64,000 nt of DNA from Jaltomata sinuosa (GCA_003996215.1 QJPP01000689.1:248001-312000); one strand, 5' to 3'; counted from the stretch's first letter, positions 47,562-59,460 are shown. The notes: generated by a model from the letters alone, not told the origin. Translations and numbers: made by a program.

Positions 47562-48330
47562 GAAGTTTACCTCTATTCGGTTACTTTTGGCTATTGTTGC
47601 ACGTTTGAATCTAGAATTACACCAAATGGATGTGAAGACAGCTTTTCTCAATAGAGAACTAAATGAAGAAATCTACATGGAATAACCTGTAGGTTTTAGT
47701 GTTAATATCCAAGAAAAGAAAGTTTGTAAATTGAAAAGATCAATTTATGGCCTGAAGCCGACTTCAAGACAGTGGTACATGATATTTCATAACGAGGTGA
47801 TTTCATTTGATTTCACCATGATCGATGAAGACCATTGCATCTATGTGAATAATTTCAATGGAATGTTTGTAATCTTTCCCTTTACGTGGATGATATTTTA
47901 TTAGCCGGAAATAATTTAGAGTATGTAAAAACTGTCAAGTAGTGGCTTTCAAAGTCATTTGACATGAAAGACATGGGTGAAGCATACTATATATTGGGTT
48001 TTAAAATCCAAAGAGATTTTTCCAAGAAGGTTTTGAGTCTATCTTAAGAAAAATATAAAAAAAATTAGAATGCTTTCGAATAAATAGTTCCAAGCCTATG
48101 GATACTCCAATAGCAAGAGGTGAAACTTTAAGCCTTGAAATGTGTTCAAAGACTGAAAAAGAAAAAGAAGACATGTCTCGAATTCCATATTCTATTGCTA
48201 TTGTAAGTTTGATGTACGCTATGATGTGTACTCATCCAGATATTTGTTATGCCGTAGGTCTGGTTGGCAAGTATCAATCTAATCCCGGGAGAGAACATTG
48301 GAAGGCAATAAAGAGATTATTCTGATATCT
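47562..48330 (+). pseudogene. copia reverse transcriptase, C-terminal part
   Basis: It resumes with target copy GAAGT and continues the RT: L-H-Q-M-D-V-K-T-A-F-L-N, E-E-I-Y-M-E, S-I-Y-G-L and the catalytic L-Y-V-D-D-I-L-L-A-G-N near 47882-47914 (both Asp present). Frame breaks occur near 47870 and 48045. 48098-48325 is the connection region (R-I-P-Y-S…G-S/L-M-Y-A-M type). Confidence 0.88.
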
Positions 48331-48852
48331 GAAGGGAACTGCAGATTATTCACTATGCTATAGTAGATCTGATTTACTCTTGAGAGGTTATACAGATGCT
48401 GATTGGGCTGGTGATAGGAATAATAGAAAATCAACCTCTGATTATGCTTTCTTACTTAATGGCGGTTCTATTTCATGGAAAATATGAAACAAACTTGCAC
48501 AACTTTTTCAATCATGGAATCTGAATTTGTGGCTTATGCATCTGCAGTACAAGAAATTGTTTGGTTAAAGAGATTCTTTGAGCATTTGAATATTGCAAAG
48601 TATTCTCAGGGTCCTATGATTTTATATTGTGACATTCAAGTGGCTATCACATACACGAAGGATCCTAAGTATCACAGCAAGACCAAGCATATTGACATCA
48701 AGTATAACTTTGTGAGAGACATAGTAGCAAGTGGAGAAATAAATTTATAATACATTCCTATGCGGGAAATGATAGCTGACCCTCTTACAAAGGCGATATC
48801 TAGAGGCCTATTTGAGAAACATGTTATGGCTCTAGGTTTGAATAGTATATGA
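48331..48852 (+). pseudogene. copia RNase H
   Basis: Y-T-D-A-D-W-A-G-D at 48389 onward and E-S-E-F-V-A-Y near 48519 carry the expected acidic residues. Y-C-D…A-I-T follows near 48627, then K-H-I-D-I-K and a final A-D-P-L-T-K ending with a stop at 48850-48852. A frame break lies at about 48474. Confidence 0.88.
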
Positions 48853-50670
48853 TAATTATTTCTGTATTTTAAAATGAGTTGGTTGTTATAATATTCTCAT
48901 CAATATAAGACTCTTGAATTTATGTTCATATTTTGTATGCATGTGATAATGTGTATTATTGCTAAAGTGTGTCGAACAAGTTGAGAGATTGTCTCTCTCA
49001 CACGAGCAATAAACTATTACGTCAAGGAACGTGAAGAGATGAGTTCCACCACCATGTTAGACTTATTTTTGTAAAGCCAGATGTGAGTTTCTCTAAGACA
49101 ATGAATTTGAGGATCATTGAAAAGTGAAGCTCGGGTAAGGCATCTAGAGATGTCTAGACCAAGATCTGTATGGTATTGAATATTAAAAAGAATGAATATT
49201 AAAAAGAATGAGATACAAGCACCAACATAAGGTAAGAATATCATACCACGTGTGCTAAGCGACTGGTGGGTTAATGGAATAATGTATCCATGCTTCTTCT
49301 TTGTTGAGACCCTAAAAGTTACATTAACTTTTTCATTAAAATACCCTTTGACCTTTGACTGTTTTTTGAAGTTTCGATTGGTGTTGCTACTTTAGCATGT
49401 TACGAATAGCCATGAATGATTTGGCAATGCAGTGCATATCTAAGAAAGCAATTGACTTGGAATAGATAGATTCGAGTAGAAATGGAAGATGATGAAAATG
49501 AATAATTTAACTTGTATACATAAGCCATCTATTACACTCGAGTGTAATTGTGTATATAAAGTTAAACATGAACTCGAGTTCACCTCCTTAGAGGATGAGG
49601 GATTAGATAAGTTACTACTGAAGTAGCGAATAATGTCTGGAGTATTGTGAGTAATAGTATCCTCATATAAATAGCGAATTCTTTCCATATGTGATTGAAA
49701 TTCTAAGTGGAGCTTGTAAAACCTTGTAGGTAAGCTCTTGATGCTCACAGGTCGCACAAATTATTTGTCGTATGAATTTGGTGTCTTGTTAATGTAATAC
49801 TGGCTTGGGTCTTGTCCACCATGTGTGAAGTTGGAGATGTAAGTTTTGGGTCATGGGTCTCCCATGTGAACCGACCCAATCCTACCCTACCCGACCCAAT
49901 ACTTTTTTTGGTAAGGGAGAAGATCAATGTTATCACAATTTCAAAAAGAAGGGGGAACAGTTACCATGTAACTAGTAAACTTCTACAACCTCTCCTTTTA
50001 AATTATTTGCTCCTCTCTCGGAAAAAACACAAGAAAAAGAACGAATTAGAAAAAGGCCAAAAAACAAAAGGGAAGGAAAACCTTTTTTCTTTCAACATTA
50101 ACATATACAACCAAAGAGGATATTTAGTTTGTGACGTTGACTTTGTTTCCTAGTGATTCAAAGTAGAATTTGGAGTAATTCTTCCGATTCGTGAATTTTA
50201 TTCTACTGCAACAATAAAAGGTACACAAATCATGTACTGAATATTATTTAATTCTTACAAAAATAAATCTAATGCGTTATTATTTAGTCAAATCAGGAAT
50301 TAAGGTATATAAGGCTAAAACTTCCTTTCTCATTAAGGAATGACCCTATGCCACATGGTTTCCTATATGTGTCAATATAGATTGTACGGCATATGGGGAA
50401 AAGGTCTTCATTTTCTACATTCCATATATATGATCACATGCTTCATATATCCAATTGTTAATATGTTCCTTCCACTTTATAGTACTTTCCTCTTAATTCA
50501 CTTGTCTATTTGTTCATAATTTCATAGCATTTGTGATACTCCTTTTGAGTGGAGTATTCATATTGCAATATATGTTGAACTAGTCTTTGGTTGAAACTCA
50601 TAGACTTCGGATGGTATATCTATCACATGTCTCCAAAAATGGATCATTTCTTATAGTATAACCATATAAC
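48853..50670. other. sequence after copia RNase H; no gene, LTR not recognised
   Basis: This is the expected place of the copia polypurine tract and 3' LTR, but no partner copy exists upstream of 22833, so boundaries cannot be set. A 16-base tandem pair (gaatattaaaaagaat) lies at about 49178-49209. ORFs at 49812-50153 (+), 49440-49757 (-) and 49017-49244 (-) show no motif. Confidence 0.5.
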
Positions 50671-51479
50671 TGTAATGACCCCTCGGTAATTTTCTCTATT
50701 TTGTGTATTTTCAGTGTTTCAAGCTTTTTTACAGCGGCTACAAGTCATTTACAATCAGTTCAGTTCTTGGGTAGTTCATTTGTATTTTAAGCTAGTTTTC
50801 CTATTTTAGAACTCCTAAAGTTTAAATATTTTGACATTGGTCAACATTCAAAGTAAACAGGCTTGAAAGAGAATTCCATCAGTGTCGTTATCTTCGAAGC
50901 ATGGATTTTGGGCTAATGGGACCTTTGATTTGGGTCCCAAGGCTTCTGGACTCATTTAGGGACTTGGGTGAGTTTTGGACAAAACTGAAAAAGTGTTGAC
51001 TTTGGTAAGCATTTCATCAAGATGACCTTTGTTGGTCATTTTGATGATTCTATTGAATTCGGAATGCCATTTCCAAATGGGTAGCATATTTTGTTTGTAT
51101 TCATGGGATTCCGAATGAATCTTGAGGGACCATTCAGAGAGTTGTCAAACTTGTGTTATTGCTGGTTTTTCCATCTTCTGGTGAAGGCCAATCTCTTTCA
51201 TCGCTATCGTGATGAGGTCCTCGTGATCATGAGGGGTCTGACTAGTTGACATTCACAAGGTGGACCTCTGCGATCGCAATAAAGGGTCTGATGGGACCCA
51301 ACCCTATTTCTTCTTTGTGATCGCGATGTTGAGCAGTACAGTCGCAATGAGTTAACTGTATAGGGTCCCGCAATTATGACAGGGTTCCTCATGATCGCGA
51401 TGAAGGACCCCTTGCATTATATAATCCTCTTACTTTACAAAAAGTTTCCCTCTTGAGCTTAGGAGCTAAGAATTCAAGT
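50671..51479 (+). repeat. LTR fragment related to the long-LTR family
   Basis: It starts TGTAATGACCCC and follows the opening of the 4073 LTR ('ctacaagtcattta', 'ttgacattggtcaacatt', 'gggtcccaaggcttctgga'). A cluster of GATCGCGATG-type palindromes (51195-51410) precedes a TATA-like 'attatataat' at about 51415. The fragment is cut at 51480 by the CACTA-like end, so the rest of the LTR is missing. Confidence 0.7.
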
Positions 51480-51580
51480 CACTACAATATTTTAGGCTTT
51501 TATCCACCCCTACAAAGCGTGGCCTAAAATATAAAAAAATATGGTCTTTAATCAAAGGCGACACTTTTCGACTTTAGACA
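51480..51580 (+). mobile_element. CACTA-like DNA transposon, left terminus
   Basis: It begins CACTACAA, the typical CACTA terminal sequence, and carries the subterminal phrase 'aaagcgtggcctaaa' (51514-51528). It continues after chromovirus B at 62765. The 5-base AGACA at 51576-51580 belongs to it and was duplicated by that insertion. There is no transposase; it is non-autonomous or deleted. Confidence 0.6.
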
Positions 51581-54450
51581 TGTAATATCCCATACCTTAA
51601 ACATATATACAATAAGGCTAACATTGATGGATTTATTTGAAAATGTGAAAATGAGGGTGAATTTAAGCCAAAGCCTAAGTATCCAACTATACTAAAGTGG
51701 AAAATATAGTTTGTGGGAATGAGACTTGAAAGGGCAATTGAAGTTTGAAATAACAAAGTCGCCTACTTGCTACAGCTATGTATTTCACCTACTAGCATAA
51801 ATGTCCTACTTGTTTTGACTTTCAACGTGGTTAAGAAATTTATATTGACATCCTACTTGCTTGAGATACATGAATAGAAGCCTACGGTTAATGGATGGGA
51901 TAAAGGAAATATGGCCCAAAGTTTAAAAGTTATAAGGCCCAAAACATAAGAAGTTATTAAGTAGGTGGATCACCTACTTTGACTTCTTTCTAGGCCCAAC
52001 TTGTTTTCTAAATGAAGGAGTGTGGTGGGGCAAGGGTCAAGGACCAAAACCCAGCTCTTTCTCATGAAATTTCCACAAGATAAACAAGAACAAAATCTCT
52101 CTCCCTTTTAGCTCTTTTGGCAGCCCTCTTTTCCCCCTTAGAGTTGTTGAGTTCTTCTTCTTTGTTCTTAATATTTAAGGTAATTTTTGGCTTTACTTTG
52201 TCATGGTTTTTATATAGAAAATCTAGTGGGTTGAAGCTCCACACGTTGGTGGAGTTTGGGCAACCTTTGTGAGAAAGAAGCTCCTTGGCAGCCCCTTGTT
52301 GTGTGATGTCGTCTTAAAGTCTTTTGTTCTTGTTGTAAGGTACTATTTTGGACTAACGTTTTTGGTGTTGAAGAATTCAAGCTAAGAGTTGAAAGTTACA
52401 GAAAAATCAAGGTAAAATCTTTCCCCTCATCCCTTATTATATATGAGAAGAAAGAGGAAATTGTAGATGTAATTTATTATGAACTCATGGGACAGTATTC
52501 GAAAGCCGTGAGTTCAAGTTATTCTAATTTTATTTGACTGTTTGATGGCTGTATTATATGTGTTGTTGGCTATATTGGTTAGATACCTCATAGTTGGGAT
52601 TGGTTGTGGTTGTTTTGGTATTGGAATAGAAGGGTGTGGCAATACACGGAGTTTTTGACTATTGTGCGGACATGCTGCCCGTTTAATTATAGCGGACTTT
52701 TTTGTGGGTCCCACATTGTTATTAGATGCTATAAATATGTCCTATATGTGTCTAACTTATTTCTGTAATAAGTGAAGGAAATTAGAAAGAATCATAAGTA
52801 TAAAGAGAGTCCAACGAGCAAGTTGCTCGCCTAATAGCCGACATGTTGCCGATACGTCTAGAATGTGTGTGTGCGCTATTTGTAATGGTTCTACCACTTG
52901 ATTTGTATAGATTATCAGCTTTTATGAAGGGGTAGTGTCCACTGAAGTTTCCCAATCTTTAAATCAAGGTATGTAAAGCAGAAACCTCCTTCACCACGAG
53001 GCACGACCCTACGTCACATGTTTCTCTACAAGGGTCTATATCGTTTATATGATTTAAAGAGGTTGGTATTAGGTTGTTATGTGCCTTGCACTTATTAGTA
53101 ACCACCCCTACATATCAGTTGTTCATTTTCCATATCTTCAGAGTATTCGAGCTAATAGTTACGATTCAAAGTGTTCACATAGTCATCAAAGCCTTCATTT
53201 TTATTTCATAGAACTCATATAGTACATTTGTTGAATGTCTCTATAGATAATTTTCTTGCCATATCATAATCATAATTTATATAGTAAATACATGTCCATA
53301 TGATTCATGTGAAAATGAAAAAAGTTTACTAGTTGATTTACTTAATCATAGATTATCATCGGTTACTAATAGCTTGCTATTTGTACAATTGATTTCATTT
53401 GTAAATAATTACTTAGAGGCCCTCATGGCATCAGTTGTTAAAATATAAATTAAGCAATAGCGGGGGAAGGTCAGAGATATTATATTCACTTGACACACGA
53501 TGCGACGCTGCCTTGTGCACATGGCTGAGACCACAAACCCTCAGAGTTGATACTATAGGCGTACCAGCCTATTATGGTTATATACCCTCAAAGTAGAGCC
53601 ATATGTGGCATACCCACCTGTGGGCTGACCCTCAGAGCTGAGCCTTTATTGCCTACCATTAGAGATCATAGACTATGAGACTTTAACATTTTCATATGAG
53701 AGTCGTAGATAAAAGAGTTCATATGCTATCCAGTTGATATAAAGCCCCCGAGGCTCATATTCAGATGCTATCATTTATTCATTCGAAAGTACCTAAATTA
53801 CTTGAGTCCACAGAGAACTGTATCATTTGATCCCACATTAATAAAGAACCAAGAAGACACTTGTATAATAATTTTAGAGTAATTTCATATAATTTACACT
53901 TTCATAGGTTACTTCCTAGATGAGATATATCTCAGTTGAGCACATTATTAATTCTTTCATTGTGCTATCTTACCTATACTTGTTATTCAGTCTTCCTTAC
54001 ATACCAGCACATGTTGTATATGTACTGACACCTTTATGAAATGGGGTGTTGCATCCTTTTAAAAAATAGGACTAGGTACATAGAGTTACAGACCTTCTCA
54101 ATAGGCATTATCGGGTATCAGTAGAGTAGTCGATGAGCTCCATTTCCCCCTGGAGCTAGTTTACAGATAGTTCTCTCATTTTTTATACATATTTACATAG
54201 TATGGGTATGGCAGGGACCTGTCCTGACCCCTTGACAGTTTCATAGTTTCTTACTCTTTTAGAGGCTTCATGGACACTACAGTAAAATTATTTTGTATCA
54301 GTTGGTCATAGGCCATTATGTATGCATGTATCATCTTTATTAGTTGTCTCAAGTAGATGAATCCTTGATATATCATATGTCATAGAATATCTGCATAGCA
54401 TATATGTATACATGGTACCTGTCTGTCCCATCTAGACTTCGGGCATGACA
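51581..54450 (+). repeat. 5' LTR of chromovirus B (2870 bp)
   Basis: It runs from TGTAATATCCC to TTCGGGCATGACA. Compared with the 3' LTR it lacks about 33 bases near 52053 that hold a TATA-like run. Three donor-like sites lie at 52180 (AAG|GTAATT), about 52405 (AAG|GTAAAA) and about 52968 (AAG|GTATGT). ORFs within it are not credible. Confidence 0.95.
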
Positions 54451-54668
54451 AACTTGGTATCAGAGCCTAGGTTCAAGTGTCCCAGGGAATTGTCTATGAA
54501 GCCATGTATAGTTATGTATTTCTTACGAGTGTGTCCCGCGCCATATCCATAAGTAGGTGGATGCTTGGACATTTAGGAAATATGACCTTCTTTCATGTTC
54601 TAGATTGTGCCGTAGAGCAAAGTTATAGGAAATTGATTCTGACTTGTGCGTTAATCTTTGTCTACAGG
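52180..54668 (+). other. predicted leader intron(s) of chromovirus B
   Basis: One or more of the LTR donor-like sites (52180, 52405, 52968) would join the acceptor TTTGTCTACAG at 54667, two bases before the gag ATG (54670). The 3' LTR keeps the better first donor AAG|GTAAGT at 60493. Splicing would remove the PBS. Inferred from consensus matches. Confidence 0.45.
54455..54466 (+). other. primer binding site, tRNA-iMet type
   Basis: Perfect TGGTATCAGAGC four bases after the 5' LTR. Confidence 0.95.
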
Positions 54669-54669
54669 T

Positions 54670-55885
54670 ATGCCTGCAAAGGAAAAGACTCGCAGTAGTC
54701 TATGGTTCACCACAGCCCCAGAGGTAGGTCCTAGTACACAGCCACCTATTGTTTAGGATCATAGAGAGGCCCATGGTGGAACTGTTAGACAAGCTATCCC
54801 AAATCTAGAGCCACGACAAGCAAAAGGGCTTACAAGAGCCCCGATGCCTCCAGCTCCTCCATCTGACCCCTCAGACCAGGATGTCAGGGGAGACATTCAT
54901 TTGCTTACCTAGATACTTGCTTCTCAGTCTCAGAGATAGGAAGTAGCATCCCCCAATACATCTTTCTAGGGAGAGGCATTTGGTTCCTATGTTCGAGAGT
55001 TCTTGCATATGGCCCTTTCTATTTTTATGGGGTCTAAATCCACTGAGGATATACAAAGATTCATTGATGAGATTCAGAAAATACTCAGGGTCATGCATGT
55101 TTCTGATATAGAGTCAGTTGAGTTAGAAGTGTACCATCTAAAAGACGTGTCTACAGCTTGGTATGACATGTGAAAAGATTCTAGAGGAGCAGATGCACCT
55201 CCACCGGTTTTGGAGGAATTTAAAGAGGCCTTTTTAGATCATTTTTTTCCTTAGGATATTCGAGATACAAAGGCTGAAGAATTTTTGGCACTTAGGCAGA
55301 ATAAAATGAGTGTTAAAGAGTACAACATCAGATTCACTCATCTAGCTTGATTATCACCAGAGATGGTTAGTACTACACACACCATGGAACGTTGATTTGT
55401 GGGTGGACTTACCTGATATAGCCTTTTTCTATCACAACATTAGATAAAGAGATAAGCATTTCTCGGATAATGACGTTTGCACAGTAGACTGAGGAGCTTC
55501 AACAGAAAATTAGAGCAGAGTATGAGTTGGATCAGAGTAAGAGGGCCAGAACATCTGGCGTATATCAGGGTAGTGATAGAGAATCTTCCAGAAGAGGGCT
55601 ACAAATACCACCACCACTATCCTATTCTATCGCTCGACCTCCCTCCCAGTCCCGGAGGTTGAGTCCTGAGTAGAGCCAGCAGTCTAGGACACCAGGTCCA
55701 CATTTTCAGCGAGGTAAGGGTCGGGGATTACCACCTAGGACCTATTGTAGTTAGTGTGGTAGATCATACCCTGGTAAGTGTCGACTAGGCTTTGATGCTT
55801 GTTATTGGTGTGGAGTCCCTAGTCATGTGATACGAAATTGTCCAGTGATCAGAAAGAGAGATGTTGAGAGAAAAGGTAGAGCATA
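54670..55885 (+). pseudogene. gag: gag pseudogene of chromovirus B
   Basis: It starts at ATG 54670 (M-P-A-K-E-K). The capsid domain is readable from about 55000 (E-D-I-Q-R-F-I-D-E-I near 55048; E-F-K-E-A-F-L-D-H-F-F near 55215; S-V-K-E-Y near 55311). An R/S-rich linker leads to two knuckles near 55745-55843: the first is damaged, the second is an intact C-Y-W-C-G…H…C. Nearly all internal stops are TAG or TGA where Gln (CAG), Trp or Arg (CGA) would be expected. Confidence 0.87.
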
Positions 55886-55898
55886 GTCCAAAGGGTTC

Positions 55899-56590
55899 AT
55901 GGTAGCATCATCATCAGTCTCTCTTTCTTCATCTCGTGGTCCTCAAGCACCAGTAGACCAGATTAGGGGGAGAGGTAGATCTTCTGAAAGAGGGGGTCTG
56001 AATCGTGTGTATGCATTAGTAGGCCAACAGGATTCAGAGGCATCGCCAGAATGGTCACAGATATCTTATCTGTCTTCTCACATGATGTTTATGCATTGAT
56101 AGATCCAGGGTCTACTTTGTCATATGTTACTCCATTCATTGCTAAAAAGTTTGAAGTAGGACCAGAATTATTACGTGAGCCATTTGTCCTATTAACTCCA
56201 GTTGGAGAGTCAGTTATAGTTCAATGACTATCTAAAATTGCATAGTGATGGTATATGGTCGAGACACTATAGAAAAATTGTTTGAGCTTGATATGATAGA
56301 CTTCGATGTCATCATGGGTATGGATTCATTATCATCTTGTTATGCTACAGTTGATTGTCAGGCTAAGATTGCTAGATTTCACTTTCTGGATGAGCCAGTC
56401 CTTGAACGGAAAGGTAGTGTAATGATGCCTGTAGGTAGGTTTATTTCCTATCTTAAGGCCAGGAAGTTGATTTCCAAGGGATGTTTATATCACCTAGTCA
56501 GAGTAAGGGATCTTGATATTGATAAAGATACACCAACTATTCAATCCGTGCCAATTGTGAATGAAGATCTAGATGTGTTCCTGGAGGAGC
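55899..56590 (+). pseudogene. linker and aspartic protease of chromovirus B
   Basis: A Ser-rich linker (55899-56060) changes frame into the protease, with L-I-D-P-G-S-T-L-S-Y at about 56094-56123. A second conserved phrase, V-I-M-G-M-D-S-L, occurs near 56308-56331 in the frame that continues into RT. A stop at 56226-56228 separates the two halves. Confidence 0.85.
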
Positions 56591-57900
56591 TCCCAGGAAT
56601 TCCTCCAGACATAGAGATTGATTTAGGTATTGATGTAGATCCCGATACTCAACCTATATCAATTCCACCCTGTAGAATGGACCTAGTTGAGCTGAAAGAG
56701 CTGAAAGCACAATTGAAAGATCTCCTTGATATAGGGTTCATCCAACCCAGTATATCCCCTTGGGGTGCACTTGTGCTATTTGTATGAAATAAAGATGGTT
56801 CATTGTGCATGTGTATAGATTATAGACAATTGAACAAGGTCACTATAAAGAATAAATATCCACTTCCCCGAATAGATGATTTATTTAATCATTTGCAGGG
56901 TGCTAAGTGCTTTTCAAAAATTGATTTAAGGTCTGGATATCATCATTTGAAGATCAAAGAAATCGATTTTCCAAAGACAGCTTTTTGGACTCGATATGGG
57001 CACTTTGAATTTCTTGTTATGTCCTTTGGTTTAACTAATGCCCCTGCAGCCTTTATGGATATGATGAATAGTGTCTTCAAACCCTTTCTAGATCTATTTG
57101 TGATTGTATTCATAGATGACATCCTTATATATTCAGGTGGTGAGGCAGACCATGTAGATCATCTTAGAGCAGTATTGCTAACTCTTAAAGAATATTAGTT
57201 ATACGTTAAATTTTCCAAATATGAGTTCTGGTTTGACTCTGTAGCTTTTCTTGGGCATGTGGTCTCTAGTGTGGGCATCAAAGTGGAATTTCAGAAGATT
57301 GAGGCTGTGAAGAATTGTCCTAGGCTCATTACTCCCACAGAGGTACGTAGTTTCTTGGGGTTGGCAGGTTATTACAGAAGGTTCATTGAACGCTTCTCTT
57401 CTATAACTGCACCATTGACTAAATTAACACAAAAAACAACAAAGTTTTAGTGGTCAGAGAAGTGTGAGAAAAGTTTCCAAGAGTTGAAGGACAGGTTAAC
57501 TACGACACTAGTACTGACACTTCCAGAAGGCACAAAGGGGTATGCCATTTATTGTGATACGTCAGGAATTGGTCTAGGTTGTGTATTAATGTAGCATGGT
57601 AAGGTTGTAGCATATGTTCCGAGGCAACTAAAGCGACATGAGCAAAACTATCCAACACATGATCTAGAGTTGGCTGCAGTTGTATTTGCACTAAATATGT
57701 GGCGACATTATTTGTATGGGGTTCATGTTGATATATTTACTGATCATAAGAGCCTTCAATATATATTTAAGCAAAGGGAGCTAAATTTGAGTCAGAGGAG
57801 GTGGCTATAACTACTAAAAGATTATGATGTTGATATTCTCTACCACTCGGGTAAAGCAAATATTGTAGCAGATGCTCTTAGTCGTAAATCTATAGGAAGT
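56591..57900 (+). pseudogene. pol: reverse transcriptase and RNase H of chromovirus B
   Basis: A single frame holds RT with W-G-A-L-V-L-F-V, Y-P-L-P-R-I-D-D-L, F-G-L-T-N-A-P and the intact catalytic F-I-D-D-I-L-I-Y near 57106-57132. RNase H has Y-C-D-T-S (57551), L-E-L-A-A-V (57665) and F-T-D-H-K-S (57738), then V-A-D-A-L-S-R-K at 57869. Stops are at 56785, 57196, 57448, 57592 and 57808. This is the best-preserved RT in the window apart from these stops. Confidence 0.93.
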
Positions 57901-59460
57901 CTAGCACACTTTCCAGAAACAAAGAGGAATATAGTTACAGAGGTTCATAAGCTATCAAGATTAGGTGTCCGGTTAATTGACATTGAAGATGGAGGGATAT
58001 CAGTTCAGAGTACTACAAAGTCTTCGTTAGTGGCAATGGTGAAGGAGAGAAAATATGATGACCCAATATTAAAACAATATAAAAAAGGTATTGTTTGACA
58101 TAGATTCACCATACTTGAGCTTGCAGGTGATGGCATTTAAGGTGCAAAGGCAGGTTGTGTGCTCCTAATATGGATGGATTATTTTGACTGAAGCACATTG
58201 TTCGCGATGTTCTATACACCCGGGTGCTACAAAAATATATCACGATCTGAAAGAAATTTATTAGTGGGACAATATGAAGAGAAATATAGCAGATTATGTG
58301 GCACAATTCTCTAATTTCCAACAAGTAAAAGCAGAGCATTAACGGCCTAGCGACCTAGCACAAACCATAAAAATCCAAATGTGGAAATAGGAGGCCGTTA
58401 ATATGGACTTTGTTACAGGTTTGCCTCATTCCTTCCATAAGCATGATTCTATTTGAGTGATCATTGATCGATTGACAAAATCAGCCAATTTCTTACCTGT
58501 TAAATCCACCAGTACTGCAGAGTATTATGCTAAGTTATATGTGAAGTAAATTGTTTGCTTACATGGAACTCCTATGTCCATTATTTCTGATAGAGGTGCC
58601 TAGTTCATAGCTCACTTCTAGAAATCTTTCCAGAATGGTATGGGTACCCAGTTGAATCTTAGCACAGCCTTTCATCCACAGACAGATGGCTAAGATGAGC
58701 GCACTATTTAGACGCTCGAAGATATGTTGAGAGCGTGTGTTTTAGATTTCAAAGGCAACTGGGATGATCTTTTGCCCCTAATAGAATTTGCATTTAATAA
58801 TAGCTATCATTCCTGCATCCAAATGGCACCATTTGAAGCCCTATATGGGCAAAGTTGCAGGTCTCCTATTGGCTTCTTTGAGGTAGGTGAAGCACAGGTG
58901 CTTGGTCCATATTTGGTCCACCAGGCAGTTGAGAAAGTTTAGTTAATTCTGGAGCAATTAAAAACTGCTCAAAGCCGCCAGAAATCTTATTCAGATGTGA
59001 GGCGCAGAGACCTAGAATTCCATATTGATGACTGGGTTTTTATAAAAGTCTCACCTATGAAGGGTGTTATGAGATTTGGAAAGAAGGGAAAGCAAAGCCC
59101 AAGATATATTGGGCCTTACAGAATCGTATGAAGAGTTGGACAAGTGGTATATGAGGTGAAACTACCCTCAGAGTTAGCTATTGTACATCCAGTATTCCAT
59201 GTATCTATGCTACGTAAGTGTATAGGGGACCCATCAGTTATTGTTTCTACAATGGATGTACAGATCACAGAGAACTTGTCATATGAAGAGGTTCCAGTGG
59301 CTATTATTGATAGGCAGATTAGAAAGTTGAGAACAAAAGATGTGGCATCCGTTAAAGTACTATAAAGGAATCAGGAGATCGAAGAAACCACTTGGGAATA
59401 TGAGGACTCCAAGAGGTCCAGATACCTACTTATTTCAAGAACAAAGAGAAGGTTTCTTAT
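57901..59460 (+). pseudogene. integrase and chromodomain-like tail of chromovirus B
   Basis: The zinc-binding segment near 58190-58335 should end in C-X2-C, but both cysteines are Phe (F-S-N-F-Q-Q). The core has D-F-V-T-G-L-P (58408), I-I-S-D-R-G-A (58578) and H-P-Q-T-D-G (58675) with stops between. The C-terminal GPY-type block is at 59090-59215. A chromodomain-like tail lies near 59265-59400 (N-L-S-Y-E-E-V-P-V-A-I, ending T-T-W-E-Y-E-D). About 390 non-coding bases follow before the polypurine tract. Confidence 0.88.

Larger units (their letters stand above)
22833..48852 (+). mobile_element. Ty1/copia internal region, split by chromovirus A
   Basis: The order gag, protease, integrase, RT, RNase H is diagnostic of Ty1/copia. 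Left part is 22833-25561; right part is 47562-48852. The break lies within RT and is flanked by the GAAGT target duplication of the inserted chromovirus (25557-25561 and 47562-47566). All genes have stops or frameshifts. I could not identify paired LTRs, so true ends are unknown. The lineage looks nearer Tork/TAR-type copia by RNase H style, but this is not certain. Confidence 0.85.
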
